The notes below the pieces were generated by a model. The model was not told the DNA's origin, searched no databases, and was given only the letters and a program-made list of their open reading frames with translations. Positions 25,481 through 41,640 of a DNA stretch of 63,562 nucleotides are shown here, piece by piece. The stretch is from DATATV01 sp035551355 (lineage in GTDB: Bacteria > Actinomycetota > Actinomycetes > Mycobacteriales > Pseudonocardiaceae): positions 1 through 63,562 of the forward strand of contig DASZNF010000019.1 in assembly GCA_035551355.1 (NCBI GenBank), read 5' to 3'. Every line of letters begins with the position of its first letter. Position 1 is the first letter of the stretch. Both the position numbers and the translations under genes were made by a program.

Positions 25481-25510
25481 TTGAGCATTGCTCAATTGAG
25501 CATCGCTCAA
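25481..25510. promoter_or_regulatory. Tandem TetR operator candidates
   Basis: Two adjacent 15-bp palindromes: TTGAGCATTGCTCAA (25481-25495) and TTGAGCATCGCTCAA (25496-25510), identical but for one central base, with no gap. They lie between the divergent TetR and glycosyltransferase genes, 16 bp before the glycosyltransferase ATG and overlapping its probable promoter. Confidence 0.8.
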
Positions 25511-25526
25511 GTCAGGGGGATCGATC

Positions 25527-26678
25527 ATGCGTGTGCTGTGCACGGCCGTGCCCGGCTCCGGGCTGTTCCTGCCGTCCGTCCCGCTGAGCTGGGCGCTGCG
25601 CGCCGCGGGCCACGAGGTGCTGCTGCTCAACAACGGCGCGGGCGCGCGGGCGGCCTGCGGGGCCGGGCTGCCGGTGGTGGATCCGCTGCCCGAGCGGGAC
25701 CTGTGGGCAGAGTTCATGGCCTTCGCCGCCTCGGGCAACGCCGCCGCGAGCGCGGCCAGAGAGGGGGGCCAGCCGGCGGAACAGCGGCCCCGGGGCGGCT
25801 TCTTCGGCTGGTTCGGCGAGCAGCTGATCGACGGGATGCTGCCGGTGGCCCGGGCGTTCCGGCCCGATCTGGTGGTGTCCACATTGGAGCAGGGCGCGGG
25901 CCCGCTGCTGGCCGCCGAGCTCGGCGTTCCGTTGGTGGAACACGGAATCCGCATCGGCTCCGGCGGCGCCGACGAGCACTCGACGCGATTCCGCGACCTG
26001 ATCGCCGAGTACCTGGAACCCACCCGGAAGCGACTGGGCATCGGCGCGGTGCCGGCCCGGGTGACGTCGGTCGACATGCGCCCGCCCAGCCTGGGCGGCG
26101 TCGCGTCGGACACCCAGTGGCTGATGCGTTACGTGCCCTACAACGAAAGCCGCGTGGTGCCGGCCTGGGTCACCCAGCCTCCGGCGCGGCCGCGCGTGTG
26201 CGTGACGCTGGGCTCGGTGCTGCCCGCGCTGGGCGGCATCGGCGCGCTGCGCCAGGTCGTGGCCGGTCTGTCCACAATGGATATCGAGGTGCTGCTGGCG
26301 CTGGGCGACATCGACCTGTCGGAGCTGGGTGAGCTACCGGAGAACGTGCGCGCGCTGGGCTGGATGCCGCTGAACTCGTTGCTGCCCACGTGTTCGGCGA
26401 TCCTGCACCACGCGGGCTCGGCGACGGTGGCCACGCCGTTCGCCTACGGCGTGCCGCAGGTCGCGTTGCCGCGGTTCGCCGACCAGCCGCTGAACGCGAA
26501 ACTGGTCGGGGACAGCGGAGCCGGCCTGGTCATCGAGGAGCCGGCCGAGGCCGCCGACGCCGTGCGCCGAGTGCTGGACGAGCCGGCGTTCGCGGAGAAC
26601 GCGGCCCGGGTGCGCGACGAGATCGCCGCGCAGCCCAGCCCCGCGGAACTGGTGACCCGCTTGGAAAAGCTGGTCTAG
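25527..26678 (+). CDS. Glycosyltransferase, GT1/UGT-like (macrolide glycosyltransferase type)
   Basis: 383-residue nucleotide-sugar glycosyltransferase of GT-B fold. N-terminal acceptor domain starts MRVLCTAVPGSGLFLPSVPL; the C-terminal donor-binding signature is HHAGSATVATPFAYGVPQVA followed by PRFADQPLNAKLV. No signal peptide or membrane segment. Similar proteins decorate or inactivate macrolides and other natural products. Control by the neighbouring TetR protein suggests a substrate-induced detoxification or tailoring role; no biosynthetic genes lie nearby. Inserted between the str operon and rpoC. Confidence 0.9.
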   Translation: MRVLCTAVPGSGLFLPSVPLSWALRAAGHEVLLLNNGAGARAACGAGLPVVDPLPERDLWAEFMAFAASGNAAASAAREGGQPAEQRPRGGFFGWFGEQLIDGMLPVARAFRPDLVVSTLEQGAGPLLAAELGVPLVEHGIRIGSGGADEHSTRFRDLIAEYLEPTRKRLGIGAVPARVTSVDMRPPSLGGVASDTQWLMRYVPYNESRVVPAWVTQPPARPRVCVTLGSVLPALGGIGALRQVVAGLSTMDIEVLLALGDIDLSELGELPENVRALGWMPLNSLLPTCSAILHHAGSATVATPFAYGVPQVALPRFADQPLNAKLVGDSGAGLVIEEPAEAADAVRRVLDEPAFAENAARVRDEIAAQPSPAELVTRLEKLV

Positions 26679-26820
26679 TTTCGGCCGGCGGCGTGCCGCG
26701 GCTGGTGTCGGGTGAAACGGGGTTCGCCGGCGTCGGACCCATCGTCATCCGATGAACAAACAGCGAACACTGATCGCGGTTCTCAACGCCGACCCGCGTG
26801 GCGGATCGCCCCGAGAACGC

Positions 26821-26858
26821 CGAGGGGCCCCGGCGCGAAAACGCGCCGGGGCCCCTCG
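26821..26858 (-). terminator. Strong hairpin terminator after rpoC
   Basis: Perfect 17-bp stem CGAGGGGCCCCGGCGCG (26821-26837) and its complement (26842-26858) with an AAAA loop on the plus strand, 15 bp beyond the rpoC stop. It lies between convergent glycosyltransferase and rpoC, so it may serve both strands; no long T-run on either side. Confidence 0.75.
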
Positions 26859-26872
26859 AAAACCGCCTGTCC

Positions 26873-30775
<3,903 letters not shown>

Positions 30776-30876
30776 GTCTGCTCTTCTCTCCTCTTGTTGA
30801 GAAAGGAATCAGTGGCTCGATGCCGGGGGCGCGGCCGGTGAGTTCACCGGCCGGCCGCGCCCCGCGGCGGCGAGGG

Positions 30877-34368
<3,492 letters not shown>

Positions 34369-34820
34369 GATGCGTCCTTCCAGGGACTCTCTGAGCTGCC
34401 CGTCAGGCTGCTGCATTAGCAGCCGGACGGCCGAGCTGTCAAGGGTGCGGTGGCGCCCAACATCCTAGCTCTCATACAAGGGCATAGAAAAAGAGGGCAG
34501 CGCAAATGAGCAGTCTAGCCGCGCAAAGCACGGCTGTCGAGGGGTCAGCCAGACAGCCTCCCAGCTCGTCACCGAACAGAGTGACCCTCGGCGCGACCAC
34601 AGTCAAGATGCCACGCGCTGATCACCCACTCAGACTAAGCCCGGCTCACCAACCGTGAGCGTTTTGAGCTGGGAAAACACCCCCCTGACCGGCCCGGACC
34701 AGCCATCCGGTGGCACTTTCGGCGGGCCTGAACACCGCCCGCACACCACCCAAAAAGAGTGACCGACATCTCAGTCACAGGTGCTGGTTTCCGCCCCGTC
34801 CCGCGTGCTGACCGGGCCCG
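34369..34820 (-). promoter_or_regulatory. rpoB upstream region with putative promoter
   Basis: 452 bp with no supported gene. On the minus strand TCGACA (34535-34540), 17 bp, TAGACT (34512-34517) forms a plausible promoter about 145 nt before the rpoB start. A small inverted repeat GCTCAC-caacc-GTGAGC lies at 34644-34660. rpoBC is thus transcribed separately from rplJL, which is 15 kb away. Confidence 0.5.
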
Positions 34821-37199
34821 TCAACCGACGATCGCGTACCCGTTCCGGGCACCCGCACCGATCGCGGTCACCCCGGTCAGGCCCGGCACCGACTGCGGCG
34901 CCCCGGCCGCCGGGCCGGACGCACCCTGGCCCAGCTGACCCCGGTCGTTCTCGCCCCAGGAGGCCACCGTGCCGTCGGTGCGCAGGGCCAGCGCGAACCC
35001 GCGCCCGGCGGCCACCGAGCGCACCCCGGTCAGCCCGGTCACCGCGACCGGCACGGCCGCGTAGCCGCCGACCACCCCGGCGCCCAGCTGGCCGGTGTCG
35101 TCGGCGCCCCAGGCCAGCACCCCGCCCGCGGTGGGCAGCGCGTACGCCGTGGCCCCGCCCGCGGCCAGCGAACCGATCCCGGTCAGCCCGGGCACCTTCA
35201 CCGGCGCGGTCGCCACCGGCCCGGTCACGCCCTGGCCCAGCTGGCCGCGGTCGTCCTCACCCCAGGCCCACACCTGACCATCAGCGGTCAGCGCGTAGGC
35301 GTCGGTGGTGTTCGCGGCGATGGCCACCACGTCGGTCAGCCCGGTGACCTGCACCGGCTCGTGGGTCACGCAACCGGACCCGGCCGGTTCGGTGTCGCAG
35401 CCGGTGCCGTAGCTGCCGGTGCCCAGCAGTCCGGCGTTGCGGCCCCAGGACCACACCGTGCCGTCCGACTGGAGCGCGTACCCGGTTTCCGCGCCCGCGG
35501 CCAGCTTGACCGGGGTGCCCGGCAGGTCGGTCCGCCAGGGCAAGCTCGACCACGGCCCGATCGGGAACGGGATGTCCGGGTAGCCGATCTGCCCGTCGGC
35601 GTTGTCGCCCCAGCCGATCGCGTCGGTATCGGCGCCGGTGCCCGCGATCGCGTACCCGGTCCGGCCGTCCGCGGCGATCGCGCTGGTGTCGTACGCGGCC
35701 CCGGATTCCACCTGCTGCGCGACGACCGCGGGACCCTGCTGCTCGTACCCGGACGCACCGAGCTGGCCCAGATCGTTGCCACCCCAGGAGGCGACCGTGC
35801 CGGATCCGGTGATGGCGTAGCCGGTGACCTCGCCCGCGGTCACCGCGGTGGCCCCGGAGATCCCGGGCACCTGGCCCGGCTGCGCCGAGTACCCGCCGCT
35901 GGTGCCGTTGCCCAGTTGGGCGTCGCTGTTGTCGCCCCAGGAGTCGACGCAGCCCGAGGTGCACGCGGCAGGCGGCGGCGCGAAGTACCCGGCCACGTCC
36001 ATGATCACGTCCACCGAACCGGCGAAATTGCGTGCGCTGAGCACGAAGTCCGGCACATCGCCCAGCACCACCAGGTTGGCCGCGGTCTGCCCGGCCGCCA
36101 GGTTCAGGCTGGAGTCCGGGCCGGGCCGGCTGCTCGCGTCGTAGTGGAGCCAGGCGGTCAGATAGGTGTTCGCGGTGGTGTCGGTGCCGGTCAGCGTCAT
36201 CACCACGCCGGTCGCGTACTGCGGAATCCACAGCCACTGCTCGGTGTCGGCGTCCTGGCCGGCGCCGGCCGGCCCGCCGCCGCCCGCAGCCCTGGTGTCC
36301 AGCACCCGGGTCGGGGCCATCGGCCAGAACGGCTGGCCGGTGCCGGGCGCGTAGTAGCCGGTCAGGTCCACCACCAGGTCCACGCCGCCCTGGAAGTTGT
36401 ACAGATCGATCTTGCGATCCGCGGTCAGGTCCACGGTCACCTGGTTGGCGGTGATCGCGCCCGGGGCGAGGTTGAGGTCGGAGGCCAGCGGTCGGGTCGG
36501 CTGGTCTCCGAAGACGGTGACGTAGGTGCCCAGCGTGGCGTCCAGACCGGTGACGTTGAGGGTCGCCGCGGTCGCTCCGGCCGGGACCGCGCCGGACAGG
36601 TCCAGCACCCGGGTGGTGTTCGCGCCCACCGGGCCGCCGGTGGTGCGGGTGTCCAGGGCCCGCACGGCCGGGCTGATCGCGGAGAACCCGCCGCCGGCGG
36701 CCGGGGCGTAGTAGCCGGCCAGATCGGCCACCAGGTCGAGCTGACCGTGGAAGTTGTACAGGTCGACCGCGCGGTCCGGGCCCAGCTCCACGGTGACCGA
36801 CCCGGCCCGGGTCTCCCCGGCCGCCAGGTTGAGGTTGGACGCGGTCGGCCGGGCCTCCTGATCGGGCCAGGCGGTGACGTAGGTGCCGAGGGTGGCGTTC
36901 ACGCCGGTCACGGTGAGCACCACCGCGGTCGCGGCCACGGGCACCGCCCCGGACAGGCTCACCGAGATCGACGCACCGGCCCCGACCGGCGCCTCGGCCG
37001 CGCCGGTGCCGTTGCGGGTGTCCAGCACCCGGGTGGGTGAGGTCGGGGTGTAGCGGTCACCGGTCGGCGCGCCGGTCACCCGGGGCGCCGCGGCCGGGTG
37101 TTCCACCGCTCCGGCCGGGCCGGTTCCGGCCACGCACAACCCCACGGCGACAAGCAATCCGATCGATCCGGCAACCGCACGACGTAACTGCGCCCCCAC
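34821..37199 (-). CDS. Secreted protein with three N-terminal beta repeats and a seven-bladed RCC1 propeller
   Basis: About 792 residues from a GTG at 37199 (a TTG at 37214 is the alternative). Signal peptide: RR, a hydrophobic stretch (GSIGLLVAVGLCVAGT) and cleavage near GPAGA-VEH. Residues about 45-400 hold three repeats of about 110 residues, each running from a (V)LDTRxxxG motif to a D(L/V)xxDxxGYY/FAP motif. The rest holds exactly seven RCC1-type repeats (SWGDNSDAQLG, SWGGNDLGQLG, GWGDNADGQIG, SWGRNAGLLG, AWGEDDRGQLG, AWGADDTGQLG, SWGENDRGQLG), enough to close a seven-bladed propeller. No catalytic motif; extracellular binding/adhesion is a guess. Confidence 0.85.
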   Translation of the reverse strand: MGAQLRRAVAGSIGLLVAVGLCVAGTGPAGAVEHPAAAPRVTGAPTGDRYTPTSPTRVLDTRNGTGAAEAPVGAGASISVSLSGAVPVAATAVVLTVTGVNATLGTYVTAWPDQEARPTASNLNLAAGETRAGSVTVELGPDRAVDLYNFHGQLDLVADLAGYYAPAAGGGFSAISPAVRALDTRTTGGPVGANTTRVLDLSGAVPAGATAATLNVTGLDATLGTYVTVFGDQPTRPLASDLNLAPGAITANQVTVDLTADRKIDLYNFQGGVDLVVDLTGYYAPGTGQPFWPMAPTRVLDTRAAGGGGPAGAGQDADTEQWLWIPQYATGVVMTLTGTDTTANTYLTAWLHYDASSRPGPDSSLNLAAGQTAANLVVLGDVPDFVLSARNFAGSVDVIMDVAGYFAPPPAACTSGCVDSWGDNSDAQLGNGTSGGYSAQPGQVPGISGATAVTAGEVTGYAITGSGTVASWGGNDLGQLGASGYEQQGPAVVAQQVESGAAYDTSAIAADGRTGYAIAGTGADTDAIGWGDNADGQIGYPDIPFPIGPWSSLPWRTDLPGTPVKLAAGAETGYALQSDGTVWSWGRNAGLLGTGSYGTGCDTEPAGSGCVTHEPVQVTGLTDVVAIAANTTDAYALTADGQVWAWGEDDRGQLGQGVTGPVATAPVKVPGLTGIGSLAAGGATAYALPTAGGVLAWGADDTGQLGAGVVGGYAAVPVAVTGLTGVRSVAAGRGFALALRTDGTVASWGENDRGQLGQGASGPAAGAPQSVPGLTGVTAIGAGARNGYAIVG

Positions 37200-37503
37200 C
37201 CAGAACCACCCCAACTCCGCCAGCCGGCCGGCCCCCCACGGGCACGACTCAGAGTCCCTCGTGTGGATGAATCGGCGGGCGGGCCGAAGTCGTTACCGGC
37301 CGTCACTGACCAGGCACGGAGCCGATCCGGTGACGGCCGGTAGACCACTCGATCGGGTGGCCGGGGCAGGCGACAACGCCCCACCCCAGTCGGCCCGCGC
37401 GCCGCGATCGGCCGCGGCGCTCTCGCCGATGAGTCGTGCATCTTCGTCCCGGCGTCACACCCCGGTCGTGACTTGTTACAACCCGGTTGTTACAACCCGG
37501 TCG
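37200..37503. other. Region between RCC1 gene and mce operon end
   Basis: 304 bp without a supported gene. It holds the promoter region of the RCC1 protein gene (unrecognised boxes) and, next to the mce operon stop, the 14-bp tandem repeat described separately. Confidence 0.5.
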
Positions 37504-37506
37504 TTA
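37473..37506 (-). repeat. 14-bp tandem repeats starting at the Mas stop codon
   Basis: On the minus strand units TAACGACCGGGTTG, TAACAACCGGGTTG and TAACAAGTCACGAC follow one another at 14-bp spacing. The first TAA is the stop codon of the last mce-operon gene. Since 14 is not a multiple of 3, the repeated TAA falls in all three frames. Units also contain the near-palindrome TTGTTACAA. Confidence 0.85.
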
Positions 37507-38481
37507 CTTCGAGGTGCAGCTCTGTGTGGCCTGCCCGTTGAAGGTATCGATCGCGGAGATCTTCCAGGAATTGTCGGACTTGGTGGCGTTCACCGCGAAC
37601 GCGGCGGTGGCGTCACTGGTCTGGTTGGTGCTGGCCCGGGTGTCGTGCTGGTCGACGATCAGCAGCACCCGCGCGGTGTCGCCCTCCAGCATCTGCACCC
37701 CGCTGTCCACCACCGTGGTGGTGAGCACCAGCTTCTGGCCGGGCGCCTGCTGCTGCACGGTCTTGAAGATCAGGTTGTACTCGCACACCGCGTTGCCGGT
37801 CAGCAACGTGGGCACCGCGTTCTGGGTCTTGCCCAGATCGGTGTAGTTGTAGGAGAACAGCGTGTTCACCGCGCTGGTGACCTGGCCGACCACCTCGCTG
37901 GTACCGGCGTTGTCGGTCAGCGCGGTGTTCTCCGCCTGCACGCCGCCGCGCAGGCTGTTCCACTCCAGCGCGAACCACACCGCGCAGCCGCCCAGGATCA
38001 CGGTGACCACGCCGAGCACCAGCGGCACCAGCATCGGGTTGCGCGACTCCTTCGCACCGCCGGAGACCAGCCGGGTGATCCGGTCGCGCATCCCCGGCTT
38101 GTCGTCCTCGCCGGATTCGGTGTCCGGCTCCGATTCGGGCCGTTCCTTGACCGCCACCGAGGACTCCTCGTCGGCGACCAGGGTGCCGCCGCGGCGGCCG
38201 CGGGGCGCGGCGTCGGCCGCCGGGTGGGTCTCGGTGGAGCGCTTGCGCGGCCGGGGCGTCGGCTTGCGGGCCGGCTTGTCCTCGGTGTCCTCGGTCGAGC
38301 CGGGCGCACCGTCCTCGGCCTTGACCGCCGGGATGACCTCGGTGTCCCGGGCGTCGGCCGGGTCGTGCTGCTGGTCCGCGTCGGTCTCGGCCTGGTTCGA
38401 CGGCCTGCGCAGGCCGGCCACCTTGGGGCGGCGCGGCGGCGGGGTCGAGCCGGACCGGCGGCGCGGAGTCTGCGGAGACAT
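37504..38481 (-). CDS. Mce-associated membrane protein (distal)
   Basis: 325 residues. A long Pro/Arg/Asp/Glu-rich cytoplasmic N-terminus (about residues 1-145, charged and probably disordered) precedes one membrane segment (MLVPLVLGVVTVILGGCAVW, about residues 150-170) and an extracytoplasmic domain of the Mas type (NTU2-like fold) with VVDSGVQMLEGDTARVLLIV. Such proteins are encoded at the ends of mce operons and stabilise the Mce transporter. Last gene of the operon. Confidence 0.85.
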   Translation of the reverse strand: MSPQTPRRRSGSTPPPRRPKVAGLRRPSNQAETDADQQHDPADARDTEVIPAVKAEDGAPGSTEDTEDKPARKPTPRPRKRSTETHPAADAAPRGRRGGTLVADEESSVAVKERPESEPDTESGEDDKPGMRDRITRLVSGGAKESRNPMLVPLVLGVVTVILGGCAVWFALEWNSLRGGVQAENTALTDNAGTSEVVGQVTSAVNTLFSYNYTDLGKTQNAVPTLLTGNAVCEYNLIFKTVQQQAPGQKLVLTTTVVDSGVQMLEGDTARVLLIVDQHDTRASTNQTSDATAAFAVNATKSDNSWKISAIDTFNGQATQSCTSK

Positions 38482-38494
38482 GGCTAGACGATCC

Positions 38495-39193
38495 TCACTG
38501 TCCGGTACCGGTTCCGGTACTGCTTTCGCTGCCGCCGGTGGAAATCTGGCTGAGCTTGTTCAGCTTCCAGACCGGACTGTTCTCGGAGCCGGTGTTGGTC
38601 AGGCTCACGTCCAGCGGCAGCCGCTTGGTCGCCGCCGAACCGGTGGACGGGGTGACGGTCACGTCGACCACCACGATCGCCTCGGCGGTGCCGGTGTGCG
38701 GCTCAAGCGACACCAGCGCGCCGTCCACCACCTTGCCCGCGGTGGTCACCTTGGCCGTCTGGACCTGCTGCTCGAACGTGTTCGCCCCGGAGGTCAGCTG
38801 GGTGTACAGGTCGCCGGTGGCCGACTGCTTCCACCGGTCGAGGCCCTGCTGGATGTTCTTGTAGTCCAGGGTGGTGAAGTTGACCGCCCCGGTCTCGGCC
38901 GCCTGCAGCGCGCTGTCCCGGACCCGGTCGGTGGTCAGGTTGTCGTCGTTGGACGCCAGCAGCCACATGACGCCGAAGGTGATCGCCGCGATCGCGGCCA
39001 GGATCACCAGCACCAGCGCGGACAGCCGCAGCCCGTTGCCAGGCCGCCTGCCCTGGATGGCGATGTCCGGCTCGCCGGTCGGCTCGGTCTCGCCGGCCGC
39101 GGACTCGGACACCCGGTCCGACTCCAGGGTGCCGGTCCCGGTGGTCTTCACCTCGGGCCCGTCCCCGGCGTCGGGTTCGGTATCGGTGTTCAC
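38495..39193 (-). CDS. Mce-associated membrane protein (proximal)
   Basis: 232 residues from a GTG start with TAGGAG 6 nt upstream. Acidic N-terminus, one membrane segment (LSALVLVILAAIAAITFGVM, about residues 60-80), then an extracytoplasmic domain (NFTTLDYKNIQQGLDRWKQS) ending in a Ser/Thr/Gly tail. Same architecture as the following gene; the pair probably arose by duplication and accompanies the Mce complex. Confidence 0.85.
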   Translation of the reverse strand: MNTDTEPDAGDGPEVKTTGTGTLESDRVSESAAGETEPTGEPDIAIQGRRPGNGLRLSALVLVILAAIAAITFGVMWLLASNDDNLTTDRVRDSALQAAETGAVNFTTLDYKNIQQGLDRWKQSATGDLYTQLTSGANTFEQQVQTAKVTTAGKVVDGALVSLEPHTGTAEAIVVVDVTVTPSTGSAATKRLPLDVSLTNTGSENSPVWKLNKLSQISTGGSESSTGTGTGQ

Positions 39194-39206
39194 GCGAAAA
39201 CTCCTA

Positions 39207-40451
39207 TCATCCGACGCCGAGCAACTGGGCGAGACTCGTGGCCGACAGCCCGTCCCCGCCGCTGACCACGCTGCCCGCGGACGGCGTCTGCTGGTCCGAC
39301 TGGCCGGCCTGGCCGGAGTCGGAACTGGTGGCCACGCTCGAACTTCCACCGTAGGGGGCGTTCTGCGCGCCGCGTACATCGGTGGCACTGCCCGGCCCGG
39401 CGGCGCAGTAGGCGTTGGTGTTCGGCGCGGTGGCGGCGGTCTCGTTGCCCGCCCGCTTGGTGGTGCCCTGGTAGCCCGCGGTGCACGGCGGCGGGTTGAA
39501 CAGGTTGAGGACCAGGCCAAGGTGCGCGGTGCCGTCCGAGGAGGCCACGGTCTGCGCGGCCGCGGCGGTCATCGGGTAGGCCACCATCATCTCCTCCAGG
39601 TTGGAGGTCCGTTTGACCAGGATGTTCGCCGTGGTCAGCAGGTTGGCGATGACCGAGGACAGCTGCGGACCGGTCTCGTCCAGCAGGTAGGTCACCTGGG
39701 TGGCGGCCGGCGGCACGTTCTGGATCAGCGTGCGGATCGCCGGGTCGTCGTTCTTCAGCTCCGAGGACAGCGACTGCAGCGAGTTGGAGAACGAGTTCAG
39801 CGCCCCGCCCTCGATGTACTGCGTGTTCAGCACGGTGGAGCTGGAGTCCAGCAGCTGGGTGGTCTGCGGCAGCTGGTCCTGCGCGGTGGAGGTGAAGTCG
39901 GCCACCGAGTCCAGCAGCTTCTGCAGCGGCTGGCCGGTGCCGGTGAACGCGTTGTCCAGCTCGTCCACCGTGGTCTGCAGCGCCTGGGTGGGCACCGACT
40001 TGGCCAGCGAGTCCAGGTTGGACAGCAGGTTCTCGGTGGGCAGCGGGGTGGTGGTGTCGTGCTGCGCGATCACCGAACCCGAGCTCAGGTACGGCCCGGC
40101 GTCGGTGTTGGGCACCAGGTTGACGTACTGCTCACCCACGGCCGACCGGTCGGCCACGTTCGCGGTCAGATCGCTGGGGATCTTGGGCGCGCTGGAGTCG
40201 ATGTGCAGGTCGGCCTCCAGCCCGTTGGCCGTCAGGCTCATCCCGGTGACCTTGCCGATGGTCACCCCGCGGTAGGTCACCTCGGAGTTGGTGAACAGCC
40301 CGCCGGAGGTGGCCAGTTCCAGCCGCACCGGGTAGCCGGGGTCGAGCACCCCGGACCCGATGCCCGCGTAGCGCATCGCGGTGTACACCACGGCGATCAC
40401 GCCGATCACCGCGAACACCAGCAGCTTGATCACCACATTGCGGGTCAGCAT
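39207..40451 (-). CDS. mceF: MCE family protein, MceF position
   Basis: 414-residue membrane-anchored lipid-transport protein. One N-terminal membrane segment (VVIKLLVFAVIGVIAVVYTA), an MlaD/MCE domain (about residues 40-120; NSEVTYRGVTIGKVTGM) and a long helical region rich in Leu/Asn/Gln that in Mce proteins forms the periplasm-spanning tube, then a Gly/Ser/Thr-rich tail. Sixth of six MCE paralogues, followed by the Mas genes. Confidence 0.9.
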   Translation of the reverse strand: MLTRNVVIKLLVFAVIGVIAVVYTAMRYAGIGSGVLDPGYPVRLELATSGGLFTNSEVTYRGVTIGKVTGMSLTANGLEADLHIDSSAPKIPSDLTANVADRSAVGEQYVNLVPNTDAGPYLSSGSVIAQHDTTTPLPTENLLSNLDSLAKSVPTQALQTTVDELDNAFTGTGQPLQKLLDSVADFTSTAQDQLPQTTQLLDSSSTVLNTQYIEGGALNSFSNSLQSLSSELKNDDPAIRTLIQNVPPAATQVTYLLDETGPQLSSVIANLLTTANILVKRTSNLEEMMVAYPMTAAAAQTVASSDGTAHLGLVLNLFNPPPCTAGYQGTTKRAGNETAATAPNTNAYCAAGPGSATDVRGAQNAPYGGSSSVATSSDSGQAGQSDQQTPSAGSVVSGGDGLSATSLAQLLGVG

Positions 40452-40452
40452 C

Positions 40453-41640
40453 TCAGCTGCCTCCCAACAGGCCGGAGAGGATGCCGCCCAGACCGCCCGA
40501 GGACGATCCCGACTGCGACCCCGACGAGGTCGATCCCAGTGGCAGCACCGGGTTGGTGTTCGGGGCGGTCGCCCCGCCGGTGATCCCCTGCAGCGGCGGG
40601 ATGAGGCCGGACAGGATGTTCTGCTTGGACCGCGTGATGTTGTTGAGCAGGTCGCCCAGGTTCAGGTCCAGGTTGGCGTACAGGTTCTCGTAGTCGCCCT
40701 TGACGCCGTTGACCCCGGCGTCGGTGAACGGGAAGGTGAGCAGCAGCTGCAGCGCGTTGGGCAGGTTGCTGCCGGACGCGGCCAGCTGGTTGAGCGTTGG
40801 CGAGAGCGCCTTCAGGTCGGCGACCATGTCGTTCTGGCTCTTGTTGATGGTGTCCACCGCGACCCCGGACAGACCGGACAGCGACTGCAGCATGGTGACC
40901 AGCTGCCCGCGCTGGCTGTTGAGCACGTCAAGGCCGGGCCCGAGGTTGGTCAGCACCCCGGCGATCTGGTCCTTCTGCGCGGCCAGCGTGGCCGACAGGC
41001 GGTTCAGCCCGTCCAGCGCGTTGGTGATGTCCGCGGAGTGCGCGTCCAGACTCGACATCAGCGTGTTGACGTTGGACAGCAGCGCCCGGATGGCCGGCTC
41101 GTTGCCGGTGGTGGCCGAGTTGAGCTCCTTGGCGATGGTCTGGATCTGCTGCACACCGCCGCCGTTGAGCAGCATGGACAGCGAACCCAGCACCTCCTCC
41201 ACCTCGGAGTTGCGGTTGGTGCGGGCCAGCGGGATGGTCGCCCCGGCCAGCGTGCCGGCCGGCGTGGAGGTGGGCGCGACCAGCTCGATGTACTTCTCGC
41301 CGAGCAGACTGGTCTGGCGCAGGTCGGCCGAGGAGTTCGCGGGCAGACTCACGTCGCCGTTGACCGTCATGGTCACCTCGGCGGTCCAGGTCTTGTGGTT
41401 CAGCGAGATCGAGTCGACCTTGCCCACCGGCACGTCGTTGACCTTCACCGCGGACTGCGGGACCAGGTCCAGCACGTCGTTGAAGTCGGCCTTGACGGTG
41501 TACGGGTGGTCGCCAAGGTTGGCGCCACCGGGCAGGGAAACGGTGTACAGACTGGAGAATCCCTGGCATCCGGTCAGCGTGACCAGGCAGGTGGCCAGCG
41601 CGGCCACCATCCCGGTCCGCCTCATCCTGCGGCCGTTCAC
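40453..41640 (-). CDS. mceE: MCE family lipoprotein, MceE position
   Basis: 395 residues from a GTG start overlapping the mceD stop (GTGA). Lipoprotein signal with lipobox LVTLTGC (Cys25), which identifies the MceE/LprK position. MCE domain with AVKVNDVPVGKVDSI, then the helical region (NKSQNDMVADLKALSPTLNQ) and a Gly/Ser-rich end. Expected to be anchored to the outer face of the membrane as part of a hexameric lipid-import assembly. Confidence 0.92.
   Translation of the reverse strand: MNGRRMRRTGMVAALATCLVTLTGCQGFSSLYTVSLPGGANLGDHPYTVKADFNDVLDLVPQSAVKVNDVPVGKVDSISLNHKTWTAEVTMTVNGDVSLPANSSADLRQTSLLGEKYIELVAPTSTPAGTLAGATIPLARTNRNSEVEEVLGSLSMLLNGGGVQQIQTIAKELNSATTGNEPAIRALLSNVNTLMSSLDAHSADITNALDGLNRLSATLAAQKDQIAGVLTNLGPGLDVLNSQRGQLVTMLQSLSGLSGVAVDTINKSQNDMVADLKALSPTLNQLAASGSNLPNALQLLLTFPFTDAGVNGVKGDYENLYANLDLNLGDLLNNITRSKQNILSGLIPPLQGITGGATAPNTNPVLPLGSTSSGSQSGSSSGGLGGILSGLLGGS

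Noticed and set aside
34644..34660. Inverted repeat GCTCAC/GTGAGC upstream of rpoB as a terminator of the RCC1 gene
   Set aside because: Only 6 bp per arm; the following GTTTT is on the plus strand while the RCC1 gene is on the minus strand.
34821..37040. Plus-strand frame opposite the RCC1 gene
   Set aside because: Gly/Arg/Val-rich shadow; the minus strand has signal peptide and ordered repeats.
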